DNA of 35,806 nucleotides from contig JAKAJC010000014.1 of NCBI GenBank assembly GCA_021814005.1, positions 1 to 35,806 on the forward strand, in the 5' to 3' direction. Positions 1 through 7,403 of this stretch are shown here, piece after piece. The stretch comes from Microcaldota archaeon. Its GTDB lineage: Archaea > Micrarchaeota > Micrarchaeia > Anstonellales > Anstonellaceae. The position numbers were made by a program, and so were the translations under genes. The number at the start of each line of letters is the position of its first letter. Position 1 is the stretch's first letter. The notes below the pieces were generated by a model, which saw only the letters and a program-made list of their open reading frames with translations, was not told the origin of the DNA and searched no databases.

Positions 1-605
1 GCCGGCTGCGGCTGTATGCTTATGCCGAAAGGCGGGCTGCCGTTTGAAGTGAGTTTTGTTTTGATAAATTCATGGCCGGCTTTTGCAGCCTGCTTGTTTT
101 TGCCCACAATGTCGGCGCCCTTGCGGCCGAAGGTGCTCTCAAGAAGCGAATTGTGAAGCGCGAGGTCCATGCCCAAAAGAGCGAGCGTTGCGCCCACGGC
201 CGCCTGATTGAAAAATATTTCTCCGCCGGCCTCGGTCGCTATTTTTGAGAGCGGCACGCCGAAAAGGCGCACATCAGAGCGCGAAACTGCCGCATCTGCT
301 TCGTTCACTTTTGAAGAATCATAGATGATGGCGCCGCCCGAATTCAGCTCGGCGGCATTTGTTTTGATGGCAAGCTTGTCAAGAGCGATGAGCACGTCAG
401 GCGCGGGGTCGAGGGCATAGATGCGCTCGGATGAGGCGCGCACGGTGAGGGTGTTGTGCCCGCCCTTGATTAGGGAGGGGTAGTCGTTTGTCATGAAAAC
501 CTGCAAGCCACTGCGCTGCATGAGTTTTGCAATCATGTTGCCGACAGTGAGCACTCCGCTTCCGGCCTCGCCGCCGACTTTTATTGTGACATTGTTTACG
601 CGCAT
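1..605 (-). CDS. 2-oxoacid:ferredoxin oxidoreductase, gamma-type domain (partial, 3' end outside window)
   Basis: The protein belongs to the pyruvate/2-oxoglutarate:ferredoxin oxidoreductase family, which decarboxylates 2-oxoacids to acyl-CoA and reduces ferredoxin in the cytoplasm. The visible 201 residues form the gamma (POR) domain: the start MRVNNVTIKVGGEAGSG carries the GGEAGxGV turn, followed by a YPSLIKGGHNT segment typical of the family. The ATG at 605 gives the canonical N-terminus; another ATG at 616 is out of frame. The frame stays open to the window edge, so it could be a free gamma subunit (about 180-200 residues, nearly complete here) or, more likely given the KorA-like wording of the N-terminus, a fused gamma-alpha subunit. 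The gene is divergent from the next one, sharing a 200-bp upstream region. The substrate cannot be told from this part. Confidence 0.85.
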   Translation of the reverse strand, partial: MRVNNVTIKVGGEAGSGVLTVGNMIAKLMQRSGLQVFMTNDYPSLIKGGHNTLTVRASSERIYALDPAPDVLIALDKLAIKTNAAELNSGGAIIYDSSKVNEADAAVSRSDVRLFGVPLSKIATEAGGEIFFNQAAVGATLALLGMDLALHNSLLESTFGRKGADIVGKNKQAAKAGHEFIKTKLTSNGSPPFGISIQPQP

Positions 606-771
606 GGGTTTCCCATCCTGTGCATAATTGGGCCGGACGGCCCCGTTGGTTATTGGTCGCCTCGTTGGCGAGCGGCTGGAAAGTTAATAAATCTGCGGCA
701 TTGGCCGGCAATTTTTACGGCGCATAGCGAAGAAGCATATAGCGACTGAGCAACACGTTTTACGCAGAAAC

Positions 772-799
772 ATACGTTTTTATATGTAGTAGAACGTAT
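772..799 (+). promoter_or_regulatory. TATA box flanked by a 7-bp inverted repeat (operator candidate)
   Basis: ATACGTT (772-778) and AACGTAT (793-799) are perfect inverted repeats around the TATA-like TTTATATG (779-786), which sits about 25 bp before the ATG at 806, as expected for a leaderless archaeal transcript. A regulator bound to the two arms would block TBP/TFB. The repeat and box are seen; the operator role is inferred. The rest of 606-771 shows no gene and no other clear signal. Confidence 0.45.
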
Positions 800-805
800 A
801 ATATT

Positions 806-2008
806 ATGTTAAAAGATTTAGAGCTGAGCATGGCTTATCTCGAAACTCTGAAAGCTCCGGCTGATGAGCTCTCGCAGCAGATAATCGATAATGTAAAAAA
901 AACTCTGACAGTGTACAGAGGTGAGCTCTGCAAAGGCCCTGCGCCAAAAAAAAGCGGGCAAATCGCGCAAATCCTTTTTGGCTCGAGAAAGATTCGGCTT
1001 GGCTCCGCACCTGGCGAGGAAGAAATGCGGGAGATGGAAGAGCGGATATCCCGTTTTGTTGAATCCGACAACCCAATCGAGATAAACTGCCTCTGGGGGG
1101 CGTTGAAAGGATATGGACGCGCTTCTCTCTTTCAAAATCCGGATATTGGAGAGATGATGGCACTCCGCCGCTTCGAGGACTTGCACGTCAAAGTGTCGGA
1201 ACTGCACGGCAAGGGCCTGCGGGTGAATATCATCATGGAGGATATCGGCTCCAGCATACTGAATGACAAAGTAGACGGAACAAGTGGATACATCGAATCG
1301 TATTACAACTCGCTTAAGGACATCAGCTCAGAGTTGGGGATTTCTGGCAGGATACAGGTAAAAAAAGAATCTGAACTTCTTGCCGGAAAAGGTTTCGACG
1401 TGCCGGCTTTCCTGGTTTACGCTGAAAAGAACTGCAACATGTTCATCGACTATTTGACGGCTTCCCAGCAGGTGGACGAAACCGCCTGGAATGCTCTTCC
1501 GGAATACATCACCTTGCAGAAAGCAGGGTGGAAAGGGACCATTCCGATGGTGACGCGCGAATACTATTTCCAGAGAGTGGCCACCAAAAATCCGAATGCG
1601 GATATGCCGGAAAGAATCTTATATGCCTGTAAATATCTGGGGCTTGCGTTTGCACGGTACCAATGCCAGGTGTGCGGAGGTTCGTTTGCAGACCAGACCG
1701 GCATTATACCGCCAATCAAGGCATCATTTGTCCCATATCCGCCCGGAACAGACGTCGAATTGAAAAACGGCCGGCTGGAGTACAAGGTATTTGACGACAA
1801 GGACAACCGCCGCTCCGTTGCCCCGTGGTCGGGCTGCGGACTGATTGTCCGCAAAGACGGCTGTTTAAAATCGAAAATAGTTGGATTGAACGAATACAGA
1901 CAGATGGTGGAAACAGGCGCTCTCCCCATTCCGTCCCAGTTCACGGTTCGCTCTAAAACAAAGCCGAATGACAAACCAGCCAGATTCATGGCCGGTCTGA
2001 TTATGTAG
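806..2008 (+). CDS. Divergent Dit1/PvcA (isocyanide synthase superfamily)-like protein
   Basis: This 400-residue soluble protein has no signal peptide or membrane segment. Two regions recall the Dit1/PvcA family, whose members turn the amino group of Tyr or Trp into an isonitrile. At about residues 92-155, PIEINCLWGALKGYG is followed by NPDIGEMMAL and then GLRVNIIMED, in the order of the family's 'P(V/I)xFxLPxFPxKS...LPDxxExxAL...GxxxxIxSDG' block. At about residues 307-355, IKASFVPYPPG leads to APW and IVRKDG, where the family has 'IRLSIHP...TPWH...DG'. The histidine of TPWH is serine here, and the central CQVCGGSF stretch could bind metal, so chemistry may differ. The gene is single, with its own promoter and a neighbouring inverted repeat. 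The assignment rests on remembered family patterns; an unrelated fold is possible. Confidence 0.42.
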   Translation: MLKDLELSMAYLETLKAPADELSQQIIDNVKKTLTVYRGELCKGPAPKKSGQIAQILFGSRKIRLGSAPGEEEMREMEERISRFVESDNPIEINCLWGALKGYGRASLFQNPDIGEMMALRRFEDLHVKVSELHGKGLRVNIIMEDIGSSILNDKVDGTSGYIESYYNSLKDISSELGISGRIQVKKESELLAGKGFDVPAFLVYAEKNCNMFIDYLTASQQVDETAWNALPEYITLQKAGWKGTIPMVTREYYFQRVATKNPNADMPERILYACKYLGLAFARYQCQVCGGSFADQTGIIPPIKASFVPYPPGTDVELKNGRLEYKVFDDKDNRRSVAPWSGCGLIVRKDGCLKSKIVGLNEYRQMVETGALPIPSQFTVRSKTKPNDKPARFMAGLIM

Positions 2009-2121
2009 CGCCCGTGTTCTGCAAGTCATATGGCCGCTTGCAGACTGGGGATGCCGCGACTAGAGAGAATGTTTTGCTTTAAAATGCGTGCTAAGCTGGC
2101 GCGTCAGCCTTGATTTACGAG

Positions 2122-2283
2122 TGCGGCTACTGGGATTTGAACCCAGGTCTCGAGCTTTTTCCAAAGGAAATTCCAGCTATCGTTCGGGCATGCCGATGAT
2201 AATTGGTTTTTCCGGGGTTTTTGGGCATCGGGCCCAAAAAGCCCTTGGGAAGCTCATATCCTACCAGGCTGGACTATAGCCGC
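2122..2283 (-). tRNA. tRNA-Gly (CCC) with an 89-nt intron
   Basis: Read on the minus strand, the 5' acceptor GCGGCTA pairs with TAGCCGC, the D stem is GTCC/GGAT, the anticodon stem TGAGC/GCTCG and the T stem CTGGG/CCCAG with loop TTCAAAT. The anticodon loop is TTCCCAA, giving anticodon CCC (glycine), and the GCGGC start is common in archaeal tRNA-Gly. Exon 1 is 2283-2246 and exon 2 is 2156-2122 (73 nt mature); the intron lies at the canonical 37/38 site. The discriminator is A and CCA is not encoded. Confidence 0.93.
2157..2245 (-). other. tRNA-Gly intron with strong hairpin
   Basis: The 89-nt intron interrupts the anticodon loop after position 37. It contains a perfect 9-bp hairpin (2218-2226 with 2232-2240, 5-nt loop), extended by 3 bp after a mismatch. 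Bases around the two splice sites (CCAAGG and CCTTTGG on the minus strand) can pair, as needed for a bulge-helix-bulge splice motif. I see no C/D-box guide motifs. Confidence 0.8.
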
Positions 2284-2308
2284 TTGCAAACTTGTATTGG
2301 CGGGCAGG

Positions 2309-2318
2309 ATTTATTATC
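2309..2318. promoter_or_regulatory. Shared TATA-like element between tRNA-Gly(CCC) and rlmH
   Basis: The AT-rich block ATTTATTATC lies about 26-35 bp upstream of the tRNA 5' end (minus) and 22-31 bp before the rlmH ATG (plus). It is the only TATA-like stretch in the 56-bp divergent gap, so it may serve both directions. Inferred from position and composition. Confidence 0.4.
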
Positions 2319-2339
2319 TATTGCCGCCATGCTCTCGTC

Positions 2340-2780
2340 ATGCCATCACTCATCCGCCTCGTCGCTGTCGGCAAAGTCAGGGAGCCTTATCTGGCCGCCG
2401 GAATTGCCGAATTTGAAAAGCGCCTGCGCCCCTACTGCAAGCTTGAAATTGTCGAGCTGAAAGACGAGGGAATGGAAAAAGAGGCAAAAGAGATGGAGAA
2501 ATACGCCGTGAAAAATCCGAATGCGTATATTCTGGATGCGGCAGGCCGCCAGCTTGATTCGCTCGAATTTGCAAAACTTGTCAAATCGGCCGAACTCTCA
2601 TCGCCTCCGCTCACATTCATCATCGGCGGACCGGACGGCATCACGGCGGAACTGAAGAAAAAATCCAAAACAATATCGCTGTCAAAAATGACTTTCACGC
2701 ATGAAATGTGCAGGCTGTTTTTGCTTGAACAGATTTACCGGGCCCATCAAATTGCGCAGAATAGGCCTTATCACCGCTGA
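2340..2780 (+). CDS. rlmH: 23S rRNA (pseudouridine-N3) methyltransferase RlmH
   Basis: RlmH is a SPOUT-fold methyltransferase that methylates pseudouridine 1915 (E. coli numbering) of helix 69 in assembled ribosomes, using S-adenosylmethionine. The 146-residue product (family about 155) has the SAM-site motif FIIGGPDG near residue 96 and the hallmark C-terminus LSKMTFTHEMCRLFLLEQIYRA...PYHR, which forms the trefoil knot and dimer. The ATG at 2340 is chosen because it begins the conserved MPSLIRLVAVGK strand; upstream codons in frame run into the promoter and tRNA. It lies between two tRNA-Gly genes, making a small translation cluster. Archaeal RlmH homologues are known, so the assignment is firm; the exact target base in this organism is inferred. 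Confidence 0.95.
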   Translation: MPSLIRLVAVGKVREPYLAAGIAEFEKRLRPYCKLEIVELKDEGMEKEAKEMEKYAVKNPNAYILDAAGRQLDSLEFAKLVKSAELSSPPLTFIIGGPDGITAELKKKSKTISLSKMTFTHEMCRLFLLEQIYRAHQIAQNRPYHR

Positions 2781-2797
2781 GGAGCCGAGTTGTGGGG

Positions 2798-2805
2798 TTT
2801 TTATT
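2798..2805 (+). promoter_or_regulatory. TATA-like box of tRNA-Gly(TCC)
   Basis: TTTTTATT lies 24-31 bp upstream of the tRNA 5' end, the usual spacing for archaeal promoters. It is just after the rlmH stop codon. Confidence 0.5.
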
Positions 2806-2828
2806 CTCCGCCGCCCCTATCATATTGC

Positions 2829-2902
2829 GCGTCTGTCGTTCAACCTGGTTAGGACTATAGCCTTCCAAGCTATTAATCCGGGTTCAAATCCCGGCGGACG
2901 CA
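2829..2902 (+). tRNA. tRNA-Gly (TCC)
   Basis: Acceptor GCGTCTG/CGGACGC (one T-G wobble), D stem GTTC/GGAC, anticodon stem ATAGC/GCTAT, anticodon loop CTTCCAA (anticodon TCC, glycine), T stem CCGGG/CCCGG with loop TTCAAAT, discriminator A. There is no intron and no encoded CCA. Total 74 nt. Confidence 0.96.
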
Positions 2903-2972
2903 TGAATGATGAGAGTTTGATTGGCTGATCGCCCCAAAAGGGCGAGATGATTGAATTATCACCTCTGACAAG

Positions 2973-2980
2973 AAAATATG
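2973..2980 (+). promoter_or_regulatory. TATA-like box upstream of the EF-Tu-like gene
   Basis: AAAATATG lies about 29-36 bp before the ATG at 3009. No Shine-Dalgarno sequence is visible, so a short-leader or leaderless transcript is likely. Confidence 0.35.
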
Positions 2981-3008
2981 AATTCGCCGCCCTCTGCTGG
3001 TGCTTTCC

Positions 3009-3962
3009 ATGACCCATTACCACATCGCCGTTCTTGATTCGACAAAAAGCTATGCAAAAGCCATTGCAAAAAAAACACAGGAAACGGATTACACTATTTA
3101 CAATCACAAAGAGGGCGAACAGGTGCTCTGCCTCTACGAGCCGCACGCATACCCCGACAAAATCCAGTCTTTGCTCCACACGCTGCACTCGGCAGATTCC
3201 GTGCTGTGGGTAATCGACAAGGTGGATGCAGATTTTGCTGAAATGGCTTTGGCGCTGTGGCAGCTGAACAAACCCGGCTGGATTATTTTCAAAGATATAG
3301 ACGCGAACGACATCAAGCCCATGCTCGGCAAATCCCCGATGGCGGCCTGGCCCGTGCTTGATGCGGACTTGAATCCGGCGCAGATGCGCGAGCAGCTCAT
3401 GGCAAAAACGCCCCCGCGCCCCGAAACACCGACAATAGTTATGGTGGATGCGTGCTTTGAGGTGCGCGGCGTTGGCACGGTTGTTTTGGGCAAACTCGAG
3501 TCAGGGCCCGTGGCTGTGCATGACGACCTTGAGGCCGTGCCGGGCAAAATGAGAACCGGAGTCCGCTCCATTCAGGTGCAGGACGAGGACATACAAAAGG
3601 CCGAATTGGGCAGCCGTGTCGGCCTTGGGCTCAAGGGCACAAGCCCTGATGCAATCAAGCGCGGCAGCTATCTTGTCACGCCCGGCCAGATGAACGGATT
3701 TGAAAGCGGCAAAATGGAAGTCGGTGTTTCACCGCTTGTGAAAGAGGGGCTGGAGCCTGAGTCGGAGCTGTTCTTTTCCTATGGATTGCAGTTTATTTCG
3801 GTAAAATTGGACAACAAAGAGACAATAAAGGCCGGAACAACCGCAGTGGTGGGCTTCAAACTTTTGACCGCCGCGGCAGCTCCGGCAGGCAGCCGTGTTC
3901 TGCTGGTGCGCACAAACAAGAAACCGCGCGTGGTCGGCTACGGCGTGCTGAAAAGCGCATAA
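3009..3962 (+). CDS. EF-Tu/SelB-like translation-factor paralogue without a functional G domain
   Basis: This 317-residue protein resembles the translational GTPase superfamily, but its N-terminal 130 residues lack the P-loop (GxxxxGK[ST]), the DxxG and the NKxD motifs; instead one sees VLWVIDKVDADFAE, the shape of the GTPase 'vlVVDa' strand without nucleotide-binding residues. Residues about 145-230 form an EF-Tu domain-2-like barrel (VRGVGTVVLGKLESG, then VRSIQ and GLGLKG), and the last 90 residues match an EF-Tu domain-3-like barrel. Similar degenerate factors occur in archaea; they may bind tRNA or act as adaptors, but the role is unknown. The ATG at 3009 is preferred over the GTG at 3000 because the conserved strand starts right after it. 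It stands alone with its own promoter and faces the next gene tail to tail. Confidence 0.72.
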   Translation: MTHYHIAVLDSTKSYAKAIAKKTQETDYTIYNHKEGEQVLCLYEPHAYPDKIQSLLHTLHSADSVLWVIDKVDADFAEMALALWQLNKPGWIIFKDIDANDIKPMLGKSPMAAWPVLDADLNPAQMREQLMAKTPPRPETPTIVMVDACFEVRGVGTVVLGKLESGPVAVHDDLEAVPGKMRTGVRSIQVQDEDIQKAELGSRVGLGLKGTSPDAIKRGSYLVTPGQMNGFESGKMEVGVSPLVKEGLEPESELFFSYGLQFISVKLDNKETIKAGTTAVVGFKLLTAAAAPAGSRVLLVRTNKKPRVVGYGVLKSA

Positions 3963-3979
3963 GAGCCGCTTCTGCCTTT

Positions 3980-4789
3980 TTACTGCCGCCCAATCAATGT
4001 CATGCGCAAAAAGTCTGCCACAAGCTTATTTTTGAGAAGAGCAAGACTCGATTGCGCCTGTGCACTGGAAGATGAAGATGCGGACGATGCTGGCGAGATT
4101 GCGGGCGATGCCGGCGAAATTACGGGCAGTGTCGGCGGAGCTCTCTTTGTTGCCGGTTTGGCCAGTTGTTCATCCACAGCAGAGCTGAACACATCAAATT
4201 CGTGCAGGCCCACAATTACAGTGCCGTTGATTGAATCACCATCGCGGATGCCGATGACAAATGTTGGCGTGGCGCGGATATTCAATGAGGCGGCCATGGT
4301 CTGCTGCGCCGCCAGAATGTCGTCTTTGCCTGCGGCCATGCATGCGTTGAATTTGTCCATGTCAAGAGTGAGATTGGCGGCCAGCGAGCGCGCATAACTT
4401 TCGCTGAAATTGCCGCTTTTGAGAATCAGGTCATGCATGTCCCAGTAACGGCCCTGCTCGCCGGCGCACAAGGTGGCCGCGTGCGCCGCCCTTGCATCAG
4501 GCCTGATGAAGAAAGTCATGTGCACCATGTTCACGCGGTTGTTGTAGCGGACCATGAGCTGCTTTATTGTCGGCTGCACCTTGGCCGTGAATGGGCACGA
4601 GTAGTCTGAAAATTCGACTATGGTGACGCTTGCATTTTGATTTCCCTTTATTTCTAGGCCGGAGAGGTTGAGATGGGAGAAATCAATCGCATAAGCCGGG
4701 ACGGCGATTGAAAAAATGGCCAGCAGCACAAGTGATAGAATTGGGAGAGCGCCTAATTTGAGGTAAGGTTTGTGTCGGGGGCTTGCCAC
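3980..4789 (-). CDS. Exported DsbA-like thioredoxin-fold protein with CPFT active site
   Basis: The 269-residue product begins at a GTG (4789) with a clear Sec signal peptide: Arg/Lys/His-bearing N-region, a leucine-rich core LGALPILSLVLLAIF and VPAYA before the likely cut. Residues about 48-220 form a DsbA-type thioredoxin fold (VTIVEFSDYSCPFTAK, later IRATPTFVIG with the cis-proline). The usual CPxC is CPFT: the second, resolving cysteine is threonine, checked on the DNA (TGC CCA TTC ACG). The protein may therefore act by a single-thiol mechanism or as a chaperone. The C-terminal 45 residues are a Ser/Ala/Pro linker and a short helix. The frame continues open upstream to 5518, but that part is antisense to the isomerase gene. 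It is divergent from the AMP-salvage operon. Confidence 0.8.
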   Translation of the reverse strand: MASPRHKPYLKLGALPILSLVLLAIFSIAVPAYAIDFSHLNLSGLEIKGNQNASVTIVEFSDYSCPFTAKVQPTIKQLMVRYNNRVNMVHMTFFIRPDARAAHAATLCAGEQGRYWDMHDLILKSGNFSESYARSLAANLTLDMDKFNACMAAGKDDILAAQQTMAASLNIRATPTFVIGIRDGDSINGTVIVGLHEFDVFSSAVDEQLAKPATKRAPPTLPVISPASPAISPASSASSSSSAQAQSSLALLKNKLVADFLRMTLIGRQ

Positions 4790-4810
4790 TAAACTCTGAT
4801 GATGTTTCTG

Positions 4811-4820
4811 TTTTTTAAAG
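4811..4820 (+). promoter_or_regulatory. TATA box of the ribose-bisphosphate isomerase / AMP phosphorylase operon
   Basis: TTTTTTAAAG is centred about 26 bp before the ATG at 4841. This spacing supports both leaderless transcription and the choice of 4841 over the upstream ATG at 4799. Confidence 0.55.
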
Positions 4821-4840
4821 CCGGTCGCCGTAGGCCGGTC

Positions 4841-5812
4841 ATGGCGCGCACGACGGCTCGGATTGCAGAGGATATCCGCACACTCAAAGTGCAGGGTGCG
4901 CGGCGCGTGGCGCAGGCTGCGCTGGAAGGGCTTGTGTCGGCAGCCGCGGCCAGCCGTGCAAGAACCAAGAGCGCGCTCTATGTTGATTTGCTGAAAGCCG
5001 CTCAAATGCTCAAAAGCACCAGGCCGACCGAGCCCATGATGAGAAACGCTTTGGAGGATTCCCTGCGCTTCGGCCTCGCGTGGATTCACACCCACAAAGA
5101 CGAAAATCCAAAAGAGCTTGTGTCTGCTATGCAGAAACACCAGAAGAAACTGCTTGGCGAAATGCGCGAAGCGGTTGACAAGATTGCAAAGGCTGGCGCG
5201 GCGCAAATTCCAAAAGGCGGGCGCGTGCTTATCCACTGCCATTCCACCACCGTAATCCGCGTGCTTATTCAGGCGCAGAAAATGGGCAAACGCCCGCACG
5301 TGGTCTGCCTTGAGACAAGGCCTCTTTATCAGGGACGGCTTTCGGCGCGAGAATTGGCGGCTGCTGGCATTGATGTCACGCTGGCCGTTGATTCCGCGGC
5401 CGGCTCGCTGATGGACAAAACCGACGTGGTGCTGGTGGGCGCGGACGCGATGACTGCGGACGGCAGCCTGATAAACAAGGTCGGCACCTGCGGCCTTGCG
5501 CAGCTGGCGCGTGCTCACGGCGTGCGCTTTTTGTGCGCTGCAGAATTATACAAATACGACCCGCTGACGCGTTTTGGCGCTGACGAAAAAATCGAGCAGC
5601 GCGCGCCGAGGGAAGTGTGGGGCAGCGGATATTACAGGCAGGAAAAAAGAGGCAAGGCAAAAGTGCTGCCAAAGCCGGCAGGCCTCAAAATACTAAATCC
5701 CGCCTTTGACCGCACTCCGGCCGTCTATATTTCATCTTATATTACAGAGGAGGGTTTGGTGCAGCCTGCCCGTCTGGCAAAACTTGCCCGGCGAAAGCTT
5801 GCGGGCGCATAG
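4841..5812 (+). CDS. Ribose-1,5-bisphosphate isomerase
   Basis: The enzyme converts ribose-1,5-bisphosphate to ribulose-1,5-bisphosphate in the archaeal AMP (pentose bisphosphate) pathway, linking nucleotide breakdown to RuBisCO. It is a 323-residue member of the eIF2B-alpha/MtnA family, the usual size of the archaeal enzyme. Counting from the ATG at 4841, Cys133 (in IHCHS) and Asp202 (in VGADAM) fall at the same numbers as the catalytic Cys133 and Asp202 of the Thermococcus kodakarensis enzyme, which supports both function and start. ETRPLYQGR and the KVGTCGLAQLARAHGV helix are also typical. It is followed 21 bp later by AMP phosphorylase, which supplies its substrate. No RuBisCO gene is present in this window. 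Confidence 0.93.
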   Translation: MARTTARIAEDIRTLKVQGARRVAQAALEGLVSAAAASRARTKSALYVDLLKAAQMLKSTRPTEPMMRNALEDSLRFGLAWIHTHKDENPKELVSAMQKHQKKLLGEMREAVDKIAKAGAAQIPKGGRVLIHCHSTTVIRVLIQAQKMGKRPHVVCLETRPLYQGRLSARELAAAGIDVTLAVDSAAGSLMDKTDVVLVGADAMTADGSLINKVGTCGLAQLARAHGVRFLCAAELYKYDPLTRFGADEKIEQRAPREVWGSGYYRQEKRGKAKVLPKPAGLKILNPAFDRTPAVYISSYITEEGLVQPARLAKLARRKLAGA

Positions 5813-5833
5813 ATTGCGATGCGGGGTGAAATC

Positions 5834-7399
5834 ATGATAAAGTCTGATTACAAGATGGCAAAAGAGAAAGTGTTTGCACTCAAGAAACTTTCGCTGCGGG
5901 CGCAGCACCTTGACCTCATGGCAGGCGGAACAATTGTGCTTCTCAACGCGCAGCAGGCGAACCAGAACGACATTTACACCGGCTACCGGATTATACTGCG
6001 CTCTGGCAGACGCTCCATCACCGCCATGGTCGACCTCACCAACGACATGGTGCAGCCCGGAGCAATCGGCCTTTTCCACGAGGCATGGTCGGAGCTCAAG
6101 CCCGAAAAGGGGGGCATGATAGAGGTTGAACTGACCAGCCGGCCCGAGTCGATTGAATATATCAAAAACAAGCTGGACGGCAAGGAGCTTGACCCGCACC
6201 AGATTCAGACCATCATCGGAGAGGTGATGCAGAATCGGTTGTCAGAGGGGGAAATGTCAGCATACATGACTTCGTGCTACATAAGGGGCATGAGCGACAA
6301 CGAAGTTGTCGGGCTCACGAACGCAATCGTGCACACGGGCGACAGATTCGACCTCAAGCGCTCGCCGGTTCTTGACAAGCACTGCATCGGAGGAGTTGCC
6401 GGAAACAGAACTACGATGGTCATAGTGCCGATTATGGCAGCGGCGGGATGCTACATGCCGAAAACTTCGAGCAGGGCAATCACTTCGGCCGCGGGCACCG
6501 CTGACACGATGGAAACGCTGTGCCAGGTCACGCTCCCGATTGACGAGATGGTGGCGCAGGTGCGAAAAATCGGCGCCTGCATAGTGTGGGGCGGGGCAAT
6601 CAATCTTGCCTCGGCAGACGACAAGCTGATTAAAATCAGAAATCCTCTCTCGCTCGACCCCAAGGGCGTGCTTTTGGCCTCCATATTGGCCAAAAAGAAA
6701 AGCGTGGGCGCCCAGTACTGCATCATCGACATACCGGTGGGGCGCGGGGTGAAGATTCAGGACGTGCACGAGGCGAGAAACCTTGCCAAGGATTTCATCA
6801 ACATCGGCAAACGCCTCGGAATACAGATTGAGGCGCTCATCACAAACGGCGAGAATCCGATAGGCCGCGGCATCGGGCCGGCGCTGGAATGCCGCGACGT
6901 GCTTGCGGTGCTGGAAGGCAGCGGGCCGGTCGATTTGCGCGACAAGTCGTGCCAGATGGCAGGCACACTGATGGAGCTGGCCGGCAAATGCAAAAAAGGC
7001 GAGGGCCATGCCATCGCCCAGCGCATGATTGACTCGAAAAAGGCGCTGGCAAAATTCAAGCAGATTGTCGACGCGCAGGGCGGCGATTCGCGCAAGCTCA
7101 ACGCGCACAGCGTGCCTATCGGCAGCCACCGATTCACGCTCAAGGCCGAGAGGCCGGGGCGCATCTCGCATCTGGACAGCAAAATGCTCTCGCGCCTGGC
7201 GCGCGCGGCCGGCGCGCCGTCCGACCGCGGGGCCGGAGTTTATCTGCACTGCAACCACGGCGACGTGGTAAGGCCGGGCGACCCGCTGCTTGATTTGTAT
7301 TCCGAATCTGAATCCAAGCTTGATTTGGCAATCAAGGTGCTCAAGACCTATGAGGCGGTCGAGCTTGAGAAAGTGGTGCTGGACAGCCTGAGAGAGTGA
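5834..7399 (+). CDS. deoA: AMP phosphorylase
   Basis: The enzyme cleaves AMP (and CMP/UMP) with phosphate to give ribose-1,5-bisphosphate and the free base. The 521-residue product (family about 503) has an N-terminal small barrel domain (residues about 10-85) specific to the archaeal AMP phosphorylase branch, then the thymidine-phosphorylase fold: HQIQTIIGEVM, the phosphate site DKHCIGGVAGNR, the TSSRAITSAAGTADTMETL segment, and the C-terminal domain with SDRGAGVYL. The Shine-Dalgarno GGGGTGA at 5824-5830 lies just before ATG 5834, so I chose it over ATG 5819. It forms an operon with the isomerase. The family also has bacterial thymidine phosphorylases, but the N-terminal domain and the neighbour make AMP the likely substrate. 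Confidence 0.93.
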   Translation: MIKSDYKMAKEKVFALKKLSLRAQHLDLMAGGTIVLLNAQQANQNDIYTGYRIILRSGRRSITAMVDLTNDMVQPGAIGLFHEAWSELKPEKGGMIEVELTSRPESIEYIKNKLDGKELDPHQIQTIIGEVMQNRLSEGEMSAYMTSCYIRGMSDNEVVGLTNAIVHTGDRFDLKRSPVLDKHCIGGVAGNRTTMVIVPIMAAAGCYMPKTSSRAITSAAGTADTMETLCQVTLPIDEMVAQVRKIGACIVWGGAINLASADDKLIKIRNPLSLDPKGVLLASILAKKKSVGAQYCIIDIPVGRGVKIQDVHEARNLAKDFINIGKRLGIQIEALITNGENPIGRGIGPALECRDVLAVLEGSGPVDLRDKSCQMAGTLMELAGKCKKGEGHAIAQRMIDSKKALAKFKQIVDAQGGDSRKLNAHSVPIGSHRFTLKAERPGRISHLDSKMLSRLARAAGAPSDRGAGVYLHCNHGDVVRPGDPLLDLYSESESKLDLAIKVLKTYEAVELEKVVLDSLRE

Positions 7400-7403
7400 G
7401 CTG

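Noticed and set aside
397-711. 104-residue open frame on the minus strand
   Set aside because: Shares its DNA with the oxidoreductase gamma domain in another frame and has no recognisable pattern.
2088-2279. 63-residue open frame across the tRNA-Gly(CCC) gene
   Set aside because: It is the complement of a tRNA with all stems paired; no ribosome-binding site.
2820-3188. 122-residue open frame on the minus strand
   Set aside because: It runs through tRNA-Gly(TCC) and the start of the EF-Tu-like gene.
4790-5518. In-frame 5' extension of the Dsb-like gene, about 240 residues on the minus strand
   Set aside because: It is antisense to the ribose-bisphosphate isomerase, is rich in His/Arg as shadow frames are, and lies before a clear signal peptide starting at 4789.
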